From contig CAVXJC010000005.1 in assembly GCA_963762075.1 (NCBI GenBank), forward strand, positions 1 to 64,000: a stretch of 64,000 nucleotides of DNA. The letters are read 5' to 3'. Within the stretch, counting starts at the first letter, position 1. Each line of letters opens with the position of its first letter. Below are positions 1 to 8,204 of the stretch, piece after piece. The position numbers and the translations under genes are program-made. Source of the stretch: JAOUEA01 sp963762075. GTDB taxonomy: Bacteria; Actinomycetota; UBA4738; HRBIN12. Under the pieces are notes generated by a model. That model saw nothing but the letters and a program-made list of their open reading frames with translations, was not told the origin of the DNA and did not search any database.

Positions 1-391
1 CGGCGATCTCCCAGCGTCCGACGATCGTGTTCCCGTCGTCGCTGAAGGTCCCGGTGAAGCGTTGGGCGAACGGCTCGCCTTCACGCCAGAGCTTCCATCC
101 GCCGTCGCCGATGCTCATCTCGTAGACGCGGCAGACGCCGCGCTCATCGGAGTACAGCTGGAAATAGGTCCCGTTGGCCGCGTCGCAGCCGATGATCGAG
201 ACGTTGTCGGGCGCCTCCGGAAGCTCGACCGTCCCACGCTGGATCAGGTGCGCCCCGGAGTCGTGCCACTCGACGGTGACCCGTCCGCCGCCGGGCCACG
301 TCTCTCCGTTGGGCCACGTCGCCTCGAAGGTCCACTCGCCGACCAGCGGCTCGAGCCGGCGCAGCGCGTCCTCAGCGGTTGGTTGGTCCAT
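1..391 (-). CDS. DUF1579/heme-binding-barrel-like protein (partial, 3' end outside window)
   Basis: The frame reads from an ATG at 391 leftwards off the window edge without a stop, giving about 130 residues beginning MDQPTAEDALRRLEPLVGEW. A GGAG ribosome site sits upstream of the ATG. The early LxPLxGEW motif followed by alternating short beta-strand segments (GGRVTVEWHDSG, TYFQLYSDERG, FTGTFSDDGNTIVGRWEI) is typical of small beta-barrel proteins of the DUF1579/nitrobindin type, which estimate or bind small ligands. No catalytic residues can be assigned. Function is not known beyond the fold guess. Confidence 0.7.
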   Translation of the reverse strand, partial: MDQPTAEDALRRLEPLVGEWTFEATWPNGETWPGGGRVTVEWHDSGAHLIQRGTVELPEAPDNVSIIGCDAANGTYFQLYSDERGVCRVYEMSIGDGGWKLWREGEPFAQRFTGTFSDDGNTIVGRWEIA

Positions 392-447
392 CGATCCGCT
401 CCTTCGCTCGATGTCACACCGTCGCGGGCAGGCATAGCATCGGGTCC

Positions 448-783
448 GTGGCGTACGACGAGCAACTCGCCGACCGTATCCGAGCGCTACTCGAAGGAGA
501 AGCCGGCCTGACCGAGAAGAAGATGTTCGGCGGGCTCGCGTTCCTCATCGGCGGGAACATGGCCGTCGCCGCCAGCGGTCAGGGCGGCCTGTTGGTGCGC
601 GCCGACCCGGAGAGCTCCGACGACCTGCTCAGGTCGACGGGCGTACGGCTCATGGAGATGCGCGGCCGCCAGATGCAGGGCTGGCTGCGGGTGGACACCG
701 AGGCCGTCCGCACGAAGCGTCAGCTCGAGAAGTGGGTGCGCCTCGGCGTGGGGTACGCACGGTCGCTGCCGGCGAAACGGTAG
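448..783 (+). CDS. TfoX/Sxy N-terminal domain protein
   Basis: A 111-residue protein from a GTG at 448. A TAGCAT -10-like box ends 7 nt before the GTG, so the message may be leaderless; an upstream in-frame start at 379 would overlap the divergent gene. The core KKMFGGLAFLIGGNM followed by LLVRAD and a C-terminal WLRV segment is the signature of the TfoX N-terminal domain, common as a stand-alone protein in actinobacteria. In gamma-proteobacteria the domain belongs to a competence regulator; in single-domain actinobacterial proteins the role is unknown. Confidence 0.88.
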   Translation: MAYDEQLADRIRALLEGEAGLTEKKMFGGLAFLIGGNMAVAASGQGGLLVRADPESSDDLLRSTGVRLMEMRGRQMQGWLRVDTEAVRTKRQLEKWVRLGVGYARSLPAKR

Positions 784-827
784 CCAGCTCCTTCAGTTCC
801 CTCACCGATGCATCCGACGATCACTGC

Positions 828-2141
828 ATGAAGCGAGCGGTGCCCGCGATCGTCGCGTTGCTGGCCCTGTCCACGGTCGCCGAGGCGAGCCCTTCGCCGC
901 CCCCGCTCTCGCGACCTCCGACGGGCGCCGCCGTGGATGCGTCGGCTTGGCACCAACTCGGCCCGATCGTCTTCACCCGCATCGGTGACGGCGGTGCCGA
1001 CCTGTGGTCGGTCCGAGCGGATGGGTCGAGGCTCGAGCGGATCACGTCCAGCCGCAAGGACGACACCGAACCTGCCTGGGTCCCCCGAGGTGCCTCGATC
1101 GTGTTCGTCAGGTCCGGCCCCGGCGGCTCGGACCTGTACACGTTGAACCTCAAGCGGGGCCGCCCGGAGCTGTTCCTCGAGAACGGCTCGGCTCCAGCGT
1201 GGGCGCCCGCCGGCGACAGGATCGCCTTCACGCGGACGGTCGGCGGCAATAGCGACCTCTACACGGCCGACGCGCAGGGCACCGACGTCGTCCGCGTCAC
1301 CACCGATCCGGGGGTGGACACCGATCCGGCCTGGGGACCGGCTGGCAGCCGGCTGACGTTCGCCAGCGATCGGGACGGCGACTTCGACATCTATTCGGCG
1401 GACCCCGACGGCTCCGATGTTCGAGCACTCACCGACGACGGCGTCGATCAACGCAACCCGTGGGATCTCTGGACCTGGCGCGACATCGGCTACGACCAAG
1501 GGGCCGAGGGCGATCCCACATGGTGCTGGCAGACGATCGGTGTGCCAGAAGCGGTGCCGGGAACCGCGACGTCGTGCGCGGACCCGGGCAGTCACACCTA
1601 CGCGGTCGGCACCTGGGGACCGTTCACGCGCCTCGAGCCCAGCCCGAACGGGGCCTCGCACCTGTGGGCTTGGGCCGATGGGGACGACCTGCAGCTCACA
1701 TCCGGCAGAAGGTCAGACGCCGATCCCGCGGTCCGGCCGGCGACCAGGGCCGTGGTCACCGGGCTCACCCGCGCAGCGGGCGACCTGGACAGCGGGCTCT
1801 TCGGCGCGCAGGCGTGGGTGGACGCCAACGGTTCCGGCACCGGGGCCGACGAGAGCCCGACCGGTCTGATCGTGGAGGCGCCGTCGCTCTGTTTGGTGGA
1901 CGCCGACCAGCGGTCGAGGTCGACCGCGACGGCGTGTGACGCGGGCGCGGGCCTCGGCTCGACGAGCGTGTACGCCGACGACGACGAGATCTCCCTCGCC
2001 CGGGATACGGGCCTTGGGATCTGTCTGTTCACCACCTACCGACGGTTCGCATCGGAGTGGGAAGCCTTGTTCGGCACGACCGACAACGCGTCGGATTGCA
2101 CCGGCCGGGACGCTCGGTCTGCGACTTCCTCCGGCTGGTAG
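828..2141 (+). CDS. Secreted TolB-like beta-propeller protein
   Basis: A 437-residue protein. The N-terminus has a Sec signal peptide (MKR, hydrophobic AIVALLALSTVAEA, then a Pro/Ser-rich linker). Residues about 45-220 hold repeats of the WD40-like PD40/TolB type: each has a DLW/DLY/DIY dipeptide context, a D-x-x-R-T/L turn and PAWxPxG (PAWVPRGA, PAWAPAGD, PAWGPAGS). The C-terminal half (WTWRDIGYD onward) is not recognised; it has several Cys and a glycine-rich VDANGSGTGADE segment. Probably extracytoplasmic binding or scaffold protein rather than the TolB of the Tol-Pal system, because no pal/tol genes are near. Confidence 0.85.
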   Translation: MKRAVPAIVALLALSTVAEASPSPPPLSRPPTGAAVDASAWHQLGPIVFTRIGDGGADLWSVRADGSRLERITSSRKDDTEPAWVPRGASIVFVRSGPGGSDLYTLNLKRGRPELFLENGSAPAWAPAGDRIAFTRTVGGNSDLYTADAQGTDVVRVTTDPGVDTDPAWGPAGSRLTFASDRDGDFDIYSADPDGSDVRALTDDGVDQRNPWDLWTWRDIGYDQGAEGDPTWCWQTIGVPEAVPGTATSCADPGSHTYAVGTWGPFTRLEPSPNGASHLWAWADGDDLQLTSGRRSDADPAVRPATRAVVTGLTRAAGDLDSGLFGAQAWVDANGSGTGADESPTGLIVEAPSLCLVDADQRSRSTATACDAGAGLGSTSVYADDDEISLARDTGLGICLFTTYRRFASEWEALFGTTDNASDCTGRDARSATSSGW

Positions 2142-2161
2142 CGCATCTCGCACGCTTACGT

Positions 2162-3136
2162 CTATACGGTGATGACGATCTTCCCTCCCGCGTGGCCCTG
2201 TTCCAGATAGCGGATCGCGTCGGGGGCGTCGATCAACGGGTACGTCCGGTCGATCACCGGTGTGACGGTGCCCGCCTCGACGAGCTCCGCGACGGTGACC
2301 AGGTCCTCCTGCTTGATCTTCGTGGCCAGTCCGCGGAGCCGCTGACTCACGAACAGCGACACCACGGGAGCCCGGAGCATGCCGCGGAAGAAGCCTCCGG
2401 TCCAACGGCCGCCTCCGTCACCGCCGACGATCACGAGGGTCCCCTTCGGCGTGAGGGCACGGCGGAGCTGTGACAACGGCCGGCGGCCCGCGGTGTCGAC
2501 GATCACGTCCCAGTGCCGCGACCCATCGGCGAAGTCCTCGCGCGTGTAGTCGATCACGTCGTCGGCGCCGATCGAGCGGACCAGGTCCATCTTCGTCGTG
2601 CTGCAGACGCCGGCGACCTTCGCGCCGAGCCCTTTGGCGATCTGCACGGCGAGCGAACCGACGCCGCCCGAGGCGCCGATGACGAGCACGGTGTGGCCGG
2701 GCTCCACCTTCCCCTCGTCACGCACGGCACGCAGGGCGGTGATGCCGGAGATCGGCAGAGCCGCGGCCTGCTCGACGCCGAGCGCGGCCGGCTTCAGGAC
2801 CAGCTTGTCCGCCGGCGTGACCGCGAGCTCGGCGAACGAGCCGTGCTCGGCGGTGCCCATCACATCGTCGCCGGGCTCGAAGCGGGTGACGTTCGCGCCG
2901 ACCCCCTCGACCGTGCCCGCAACGTCCCAGCCTCGGACCGCGATCTTCGGTCGACGCAATCCGATCGCGAGACGGGCCATGTACGGCATGCCGGTCATCA
3001 GATGCCAGACGTCGGGCCCGCAGCCGGCGGCGTGCACGCGCACGAGCACATCGTTCTCGCCGACCACGGGTTCCTCGATGTCTCGGAACTCGAGCACGTC
3101 GGCGGAGCCGTACCGATCCTGCGCGATGGCCTTCAT
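2162..3136 (-). CDS. NAD(P)-dependent alcohol dehydrogenase / quinone oxidoreductase (MDR, zinc-free)
   Basis: A 324-residue medium-chain reductase starting MKAIAQDRYGSADVLEF. The GroES-like domain (about 1-120) lacks the zinc ligands of true alcohol dehydrogenases. The Rossmann nucleotide motif is VLVIGASGGVGSLAVQIAKG at about 150, followed by a STTKMDLVRSIGADDVIDY segment. The C-terminus ends in GGKIVITV. Family members reduce quinones, enones or related electrophiles with NADPH. It lies 23 bp downstream of a close paralogue (3160-4128) in the same orientation and is presumably co-transcribed under control of the divergent TetR. Confidence 0.92.
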   Translation of the reverse strand: MKAIAQDRYGSADVLEFRDIEEPVVGENDVLVRVHAAGCGPDVWHLMTGMPYMARLAIGLRRPKIAVRGWDVAGTVEGVGANVTRFEPGDDVMGTAEHGSFAELAVTPADKLVLKPAALGVEQAAALPISGITALRAVRDEGKVEPGHTVLVIGASGGVGSLAVQIAKGLGAKVAGVCSTTKMDLVRSIGADDVIDYTREDFADGSRHWDVIVDTAGRRPLSQLRRALTPKGTLVIVGGDGGGRWTGGFFRGMLRAPVVSLFVSQRLRGLATKIKQEDLVTVAELVEAGTVTPVIDRTYPLIDAPDAIRYLEQGHAGGKIVITV

Positions 3137-3159
3137 CGGTCGTTTCCTCCTTCTTCCGA

Positions 3160-4128
3160 TCAGACGGTGATGACGACCTTGCCGCGGGCGCGACCTTCCA
3201 CGACGTACCGGATCGCCTCGGGGGCCTCGATCAGTGGATAGGTGCGGTCGATCACCGGTGTGACCTTCCCGGCCTCGATGAGCTCCCGCAACGCATCGAA
3301 GTCCTCGCCGCGCTCCTTCGACGCCAGCATGGTCAAGCGCTGCGAGACGAACATGGAGGCCAGGCCCGACCGCAGGTTGCGGTCGAAGCCACCGAACCAG
3401 TTCCCGCCGCCTTCGCCGCCGATGATCACGAGCGTTCCCTCGGGGGTGAGTGCGCGTCGCAGATCCGACAGCGAACGACGTCCCCCGGTATCGATGATCA
3501 GGTCCCAGTGCCGCGTTCCGTCCGCGAAGTCCTGGTGGGTGTAATCGATCACGTCGACCGCGCCGAGCGACAGGACGAAGTCCATCTTCGCCGTGCTGGA
3601 CACACCGGTGACCTCCGCACCCAACGCCGTGGCGATCTGCACCGCGAACGAGCCCACGCCGCCCGACGCGCCGACGACCAGGACCTTCTGCCCGGGCTGC
3701 ACGTTCCCCTTGCGGAGGCCCTGGAGCGCGGTGCCCCCGGAGATCGGGACGACGGCCGCCTGCTCGAACGTGAGGTTCGCCGGCTTCAGCGCGAGCCGTT
3801 CTTGTGGCGCGGACGCGTACTCCGCGAAGGAGCCGTCGGCGGTGCCGAACACCTCGTCGCCCGGCTCGAAGCGGGTCACGTTCTTCCCGACCGCCTCGAC
3901 GACACCGGCGACGTCGCGTCCTCGCACGAGGACCTTGGGCCTGCGCAGCCCGAAGCCCATGATGCGGAGCAGGTACGGCTTGCCGGCCATGAGGTGCCAT
4001 GTGCCGATCTCGACGCCGGCCGCCTTGACCTCGACCAGCACGTCGCTCTCCCCGATCTTCGGGGCCTCGACGTCCATGAACTCCAGGACGTCGGTTGAGC
4101 CGTAGGTGTCCTGTGTGATCGCCTTCAT
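3160..4128 (-). CDS. NAD(P)-dependent alcohol dehydrogenase / quinone oxidoreductase (MDR, zinc-free), paralogue
   Basis: A 322-residue protein (MKAITQDTYGSTDVLEF) alignable over its full length with the next gene downstream, including the Rossmann VLVVGASGGVGSFAVQIATA motif and the C-terminal GKVVITV. The pair is most simply a tandem duplication. The start at 4128 is preceded by a GGAGGGGAT-type ribosome site. Its promoter region contains two 15-bp palindromes shared with the divergent TetR gene. Likely role: NADPH-dependent reduction of electrophilic carbonyls or quinones as part of an inducible stress response; substrate unknown. Confidence 0.92.
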   Translation of the reverse strand: MKAITQDTYGSTDVLEFMDVEAPKIGESDVLVEVKAAGVEIGTWHLMAGKPYLLRIMGFGLRRPKVLVRGRDVAGVVEAVGKNVTRFEPGDEVFGTADGSFAEYASAPQERLALKPANLTFEQAAVVPISGGTALQGLRKGNVQPGQKVLVVGASGGVGSFAVQIATALGAEVTGVSSTAKMDFVLSLGAVDVIDYTHQDFADGTRHWDLIIDTGGRRSLSDLRRALTPEGTLVIIGGEGGGNWFGGFDRNLRSGLASMFVSQRLTMLASKERGEDFDALRELIEAGKVTPVIDRTYPLIEAPEAIRYVVEGRARGKVVITV

Positions 4129-4168
4129 CCGGATCCCCTCCACTTCCGTCGATCGGTGACGCACGTTT

Positions 4169-4214
4169 GTGTACGCCGTACACTTGACGGGAAGAGTACG
4201 TGTACGGCGTACAC
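4169..4214. promoter_or_regulatory. Twin palindromic operators between the TetR gene and the oxidoreductase operon
   Basis: Two 15-bp near-perfect palindromes occur at 4169-4183 (GTGTACGCCGTACAC) and 4200-4214 (GTGTACGGCGTACAC). Each is the exact reverse complement of the other and their centres are 31 bp apart, about three helical turns. A TTGACG (4184-4189, plus strand) and a TTGACA (4221-4216, minus strand) are interleaved with them, as expected of divergent promoters. Inference: binding sites for the TetR protein of 4245-4925 that repress both transcription units. Confidence 0.75.
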
Positions 4215-4244
4215 TTGTCAACCGGAACGTGGGAAGGTGAACGG

Positions 4245-4925
4245 ATGAGCACCGAGATCGACGCCGGCGCCCAGACACGGGTGCCGCTGACCAGGGAGCG
4301 GGTGCTGGACACGGCCGTGGCCCTGGCCGACGAGGGGGGCATCGAGTCGCTCAGCATGCGGAAGCTTGCGCAGGCCCTCGACGTCGTGCCGATGGCCCTC
4401 TACCGCCACGTGGCCAACAAGGACGAACTGCTCGACGGCCTGGTCGACGTGGTCATCGGCGAGATCGATCCGCCCCGTCGCGACACCGACTGGAAGACCG
4501 CGATGCGGGAACGCATCTTGTCGGCACGCCGCGCGCTCCTCCGCCACCCCTGGGCGTCGACGGTGATGGAGTCGCGCGCCACCCCCACCCCGGTCGTGTT
4601 GGGCTACATGGACTCGATGATCGGGCTGCTCCGCACCGGGGGCTTCTCGCTCGACCTGACCCACCACGCGCTGCACGCGATGGGCAGCCGGATGTTCGGG
4701 TTCACCCAGGAACTGTTCAACGACACGTCGGACTCCGACCCGGAGATCGATGCGGAGATGTGGGGCGCGATGGCCGGCACCTACCCGTACATCTACGAGA
4801 TCTTCACGACGATCTCCCACGACGACGCATCGGTGGTGGGTGCGGGGTGCGACGACCAATTCGAGTTCGAGTTCGCGCTCGACCTGATGCTCGACGGCAT
4901 CGAGCGGCTCAAGGGCCGATCATGA
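4245..4925 (+). CDS. TetR/AcrR family regulator with tetracycline-repressor-like C-terminal domain
   Basis: A 226-residue protein from the ATG at 4245, which has a GGAAGGTGA ribosome site. An upstream in-frame ATG at 4200 lies inside an operator and is rejected. The helix-turn-helix is at about 20-60 (LTRERVLDTAVALADEGG, then SMRKLAQALDVVPMALYRHV, then KDELLDGLVD). The remaining sequence resembles the TetR_C_1 ligand domain, with an aromatic and acidic region near the C-terminus. It is divergent from the twin oxidoreductase genes and two palindromes lie between, so it probably represses them and itself. Confidence 0.9.
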   Translation: MSTEIDAGAQTRVPLTRERVLDTAVALADEGGIESLSMRKLAQALDVVPMALYRHVANKDELLDGLVDVVIGEIDPPRRDTDWKTAMRERILSARRALLRHPWASTVMESRATPTPVVLGYMDSMIGLLRTGGFSLDLTHHALHAMGSRMFGFTQELFNDTSDSDPEIDAEMWGAMAGTYPYIYEIFTTISHDDASVVGAGCDDQFEFEFALDLMLDGIERLKGRS

Positions 4926-4935
4926 TGCCCGCGGC

Positions 4936-5940
4936 TCAGAGCCCCATCTCGTGGGTCGGCGATGTGCCACCCCACAGATCGGTGCTCAGGTACTTCATGC
5001 CTGAGTCCGCCAGGACGATGACGATCGTCTTGCCTGCCTGCGGGCCGGCGAGCAGACGCTCGGCGGCGTTCACGACCGCACCGGACGAGAAACCGGCGAA
5101 GATCCCTTCCTCGCGGGCGAGGCGCCGAGCTGCGTCGATCGCGTCGGTGTCGGGAACCTGGATGTAGCCGTCGACCAACGCCCCATCGAGCAGCGGAAGA
5201 GAGGGCATCGAGTAACCGCCACCCTGGATGCGGTGTCCCGGCTCGGTCACCGGCTCGCTTGCGAGGACCGCCGCACCTTCGGGCTCGACGGCGTAGCAGG
5301 CGATCGACGGATCCTGCGCCTTGAAGAACCTGCCCATGCCGGCGAACGTGCCGCCTGTGCCGACGAACTCGCAGAAGGCGTGGACCTCGCCGCCGGTCTG
5401 CTCCCAGATCTCCGCCGCCGTGTCCTCGTGCGCGGCGGGATTCCCGTCGAGATGGAACTGGTCGGCGCGGTAGGCGCCTCGGTCCTGCGCGGTGCGCGCG
5501 GCCACCTGTTCGACGAGCGCGAGGTCCTCGCCCGAGACATGGCCGTCCTTCGAGCCTTCCTGCTGGTCGACGAGGATGACCTCAGCGCCGAGCGCTCGCA
5601 TCATCTGTGCGCGCTCTTCGGAGTTGCCGGCACTCATCACCGCGACGAACGGGTGGCCCGTCACCGCGCAGACGATCGCCAGCCCCGTGCCGGTGTTTCC
5701 ACTCGTGAGCTCCACGACCGCCTGACCCGGCGAGAGATCGCCGCTCGCCTCGGCGTCGCGGATCATGCGCAGCGCGATGCGGTCCTTCTTGGACCCGCCG
5801 GGGTTCAGGTAGTCGAGCTTGGCGAGCACCCTGCCGTCGAGGTCGCGGGTGATGCGCGACAGCTCGACGAGCGGCGTCTTCCCGATCGCATCGAGCACGG
5901 ACGAGCCGAGGGTGGGACTCGCGTCAGCGCTGTCGGACAT
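4936..5940 (-). CDS. PLP-dependent cysteine synthase / cystathionine beta-synthase-like protein
   Basis: A 334-residue fold-type II PLP enzyme. The lysine that forms the Schiff base is in NPGGSKKDRIAL (K52), the phosphate-cradling loop is ELTSGNTGTG, and GTGGTFAG is the glycine-rich PLP phosphate loop. The conserved GEGxxxxF-type C-terminal region appears as EEGIFAGFSSGA. Family members replace the beta substituent of O-acetylserine, O-phosphoserine or serine with sulfide or homocysteine. No CBS domains are attached and no serine acetyltransferase is nearby, so the exact reaction is open. The start at 5940 follows a purine-rich GGGGCGAGGAC. Confidence 0.9.
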   Translation of the reverse strand: MSDSADASPTLGSSVLDAIGKTPLVELSRITRDLDGRVLAKLDYLNPGGSKKDRIALRMIRDAEASGDLSPGQAVVELTSGNTGTGLAIVCAVTGHPFVAVMSAGNSEERAQMMRALGAEVILVDQQEGSKDGHVSGEDLALVEQVAARTAQDRGAYRADQFHLDGNPAAHEDTAAEIWEQTGGEVHAFCEFVGTGGTFAGMGRFFKAQDPSIACYAVEPEGAAVLASEPVTEPGHRIQGGGYSMPSLPLLDGALVDGYIQVPDTDAIDAARRLAREEGIFAGFSSGAVVNAAERLLAGPQAGKTIVIVLADSGMKYLSTDLWGGTSPTHEMGL

Positions 5941-6008
5941 GTCCTCGCCCCGATCTGGAGGGCGAATCGTAGACCCGCCGGTCGGCCACCTCGAAACGTC
6001 GCGGTCGA

Positions 6009-6818
6009 TCAAGCGCCTTCGGGCATCGGTGCATCGAGGAACCGTGTGATGATCGGAAGCAGCAGATCGGCCCGAGACACGATGGACACGTGCGACGTGC
6101 CCGGCAGCACCGCCAGTTGCGACGCCGGGAGCCCGGGCGGCATGTCGCCGAACACTCCTCCGCCGAGCAACCTGAACATCTCCACCGCATGCTCGGGTCG
6201 AACGAGGTCGGAGTCCCCGATGATCAGCAGCGTCGGCGCCTTGACCTTCTGGATGTCCTCGGCCTGCAGGTCGTTCATCTGACGGTCCATCTGCGTCTTC
6301 TTGGCGAACAGTTGGGCGAAGTCTTCGGGATGCGGGGCGATGCGCAGGTATTCGTCGTGCCACGCGGAGCCGTGCATCATCTCCGGCGTCATCTCACCCA
6401 ACCCATCCATCAAGCCGGGGTGGACGCCGCTCAGGGCGTAGGTCGCCGACATGAACACGAGCTTGCGCACGACGTGCGGGGAGCGGATGGCAGCATTCAG
6501 CGCCACGAACGCGCCCATGCTGTAGCCGAAGATGTCGGCCGGCCCCAGACCGAGTCGTTCGATCGCGGCCACCACGTCGCCGGCCATCGCGTCGTAACTC
6601 AGCGGGCGGTCGATGTCAGCCGTGTGCCCGTGCCCCTGGAGCTCGAACGCGACGACCTTACGGTGCTCGGCGAGTCCGGGGAGGAGCTCGCCGAACGAGG
6701 TGCCGATGGCCGAGAACGCGCCATGCAGCAGCACGAGCGGCTGCCCTTCGCCGTGGACCTCGTAGTACATCTCGAGGCCATTCACCGGCACCGTGCCGGT
6801 CTCGGCAATCGTCGACAT
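6009..6818 (-). CDS. Alpha/beta-fold hydrolase
   Basis: A 269-residue hydrolase from ATG 6818 (GAGGAGG upstream; an in-frame GTG one codon earlier is also possible). The oxyanion motif is LVLLHGAF (about 30), the nucleophile elbow is GYSMG (Ser about 98), a late acid is in IIGDSDLVRP and the catalytic His in PGTSHVSI. The arrangement matches haloalkane dehalogenase/esterase-like small-molecule hydrolases. It follows the cysteine-synthase-like gene by position but is transcribed towards it. Substrate unknown. Confidence 0.9.
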   Translation of the reverse strand: MSTIAETGTVPVNGLEMYYEVHGEGQPLVLLHGAFSAIGTSFGELLPGLAEHRKVVAFELQGHGHTADIDRPLSYDAMAGDVVAAIERLGLGPADIFGYSMGAFVALNAAIRSPHVVRKLVFMSATYALSGVHPGLMDGLGEMTPEMMHGSAWHDEYLRIAPHPEDFAQLFAKKTQMDRQMNDLQAEDIQKVKAPTLLIIGDSDLVRPEHAVEMFRLLGGGVFGDMPPGLPASQLAVLPGTSHVSIVSRADLLLPIITRFLDAPMPEGA

Positions 6819-6921
6819 CACCAGCCTCCTCTCGATCGGACGTGTCCACTCTATGGACCCGAACGGCCGGTGAGGGGGCGCCTCTTGGACGTTTGTCGGT
6901 GCCTGCCCCTAAGGTCGAGCG

Positions 6922-7629
6922 ATGACGAATGCACCGATCATCCTGGTTCCCGGATTCTGGCTGGGCGCGTGGGCATGGGACGAGGTCGCCGAGATGCTGC
7001 GTGCCGACGGGCACCACGTCACCCCGCTGACGCTGCCCGGCCTCGAGTCGGTCGATGCCGACCGATCGTCGATCACCCTGAACGATCACGTCGATGCGAT
7101 CTGCGACGCGGTCAAGGCGGCGGGAGCTCCCGTCGTGCTGGCCGTGCACAGTGGTGCCGCGGTTCCCGGCTACGGCGCGACCGACCGTGTGCCCGAGCTG
7201 ATCGCGCACATGGTCTACGTCGACACCGGTCCCGCGACCGCCGCGTTGGACGCCGACATCGAGGGTGACGAGCACCCCCTGCCGTCGGCGGAGGATCTCT
7301 CGGCCAACGAGAACCTCGACGGGCTCAGCGAGGAGCAGCTGGCAACCTTCCGCACGCGCGCAGTGCCCGAGCCGGCAGGCGCGCTTCGCGACGCGCCCGA
7401 GCTCACGAACGACGCGCGGCTCGACGTACCGAGCACCCTCATCGCCTCGGCGTACACGTCCGCCGACTACCGCGATGCCGCCGCCGAAGGCCAGACCTGG
7501 CTGGGTGGTCTCACCGAGCTGCGCCACCTCGCCTACGTCGACCTACCGACGAGCCATTGGCCGATGTGGTCGCGTCCTCAGGAACTCGCCGAGATCATCG
7601 GCGGGATCGCGAAAGGCGAACGCCCGTAG
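6922..7629 (+). CDS. Alpha/beta hydrolase, salicylate/methyl-ester esterase-like
   Basis: A 235-residue protein. It has the N-terminal ILVPGFWLGAWAWDEV segment (an HGxxxGAWxW-type oxyanion loop with Pro-Gly in place of His-Gly), the nucleophile in VHSGAAVPGY, and a C-terminal DLPTSHWPMWSRP carrying the catalytic His. This layout is that of plant methylesterase-like and actinobacterial AB hydrolases. A TAAGGT -10-like hexamer (6910-6915) ends 6 nt before the ATG and there is no Shine-Dalgarno sequence, so translation is probably leaderless. Confidence 0.9.
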   Translation: MTNAPIILVPGFWLGAWAWDEVAEMLRADGHHVTPLTLPGLESVDADRSSITLNDHVDAICDAVKAAGAPVVLAVHSGAAVPGYGATDRVPELIAHMVYVDTGPATAALDADIEGDEHPLPSAEDLSANENLDGLSEEQLATFRTRAVPEPAGALRDAPELTNDARLDVPSTLIASAYTSADYRDAAAEGQTWLGGLTELRHLAYVDLPTSHWPMWSRPQELAEIIGGIAKGERP

Positions 7630-7735
7630 CGGCCGATGGGCCTTCATGCTTCCCAGGCATAGCCGAAGTAGTCGCCGGGCTGCCGCGTGACGGTCGCGAC
7701 GACCATGCCGCCTCCTCGCGGGGTATCTTCGGGAC

Positions 7736-8188
7736 ATGTCGGAGGATCGGTCCTACATCGACGAGAACTCCCGAGAGTGCGAGCGCCTCCGCGCGCTGGT
7801 CGAACGCCTGAGCGAAGACGAGCTCCGCGCTCAGGTGAACGAGTACTGGACGGTCGCCGCCGTGTTCGGCCACATCGCGTTCTGGGATGCCCGTGTGCTC
7901 TCGCTCGCCGACAAGATGGAGCGCGGCGAACCGTTCTCGGCCTCCGACGCCGAGCCGGAGGACGTGGACTGGATCAACGATGCCTCGCGCCCGCTGATCC
8001 ACGCCGTGCCACCGCTCGAGCTCGCCCAGTTGTCGCTGCGGATCGCTGAGGACACCGACGCCCGGGTGGCGAACCTGCCCGTCGATCGCCTCTGGCCGAG
8101 TGACCCGGACAGTCCGCTCTACGCGCTGCGCGCATCGCACCGAGGCGAGCACCTCGACGACGTCGAGGCAGCGCTCAGAGCCCGCTGA
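7736..8188 (+). CDS. DinB/maleylpyruvate-isomerase-like four-helix protein
   Basis: A 150-residue mostly helical protein. The WTVAAVFGHIAFWDARVLSLADKM segment carries the first metal-type His of the DinB_2/mycothiol-dependent maleylpyruvate isomerase fold, and the last helix contains HRGEHLDDVEAAL with the second His pair. These proteins are metal-dependent and, in actinobacteria, often use mycothiol. A TATCTT box (7724-7729) ends 6 nt before the ATG, again suggesting a leaderless transcript. Confidence 0.85.
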   Translation: MSEDRSYIDENSRECERLRALVERLSEDELRAQVNEYWTVAAVFGHIAFWDARVLSLADKMERGEPFSASDAEPEDVDWINDASRPLIHAVPPLELAQLSLRIAEDTDARVANLPVDRLWPSDPDSPLYALRASHRGEHLDDVEAALRAR

Positions 8189-8204
8189 CCGCTGCCGAAC
8201 TCAG

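Noticed and set aside
4129..4357. The reading frame upstream of the second quinone oxidoreductase stays open to 4278, and that upstream of the first to 4357
   Set aside because: The extension lacks homology and crosses the operator region and the second gene. MKAI starts at 3136 and 4128 match the family and have ribosome sites.
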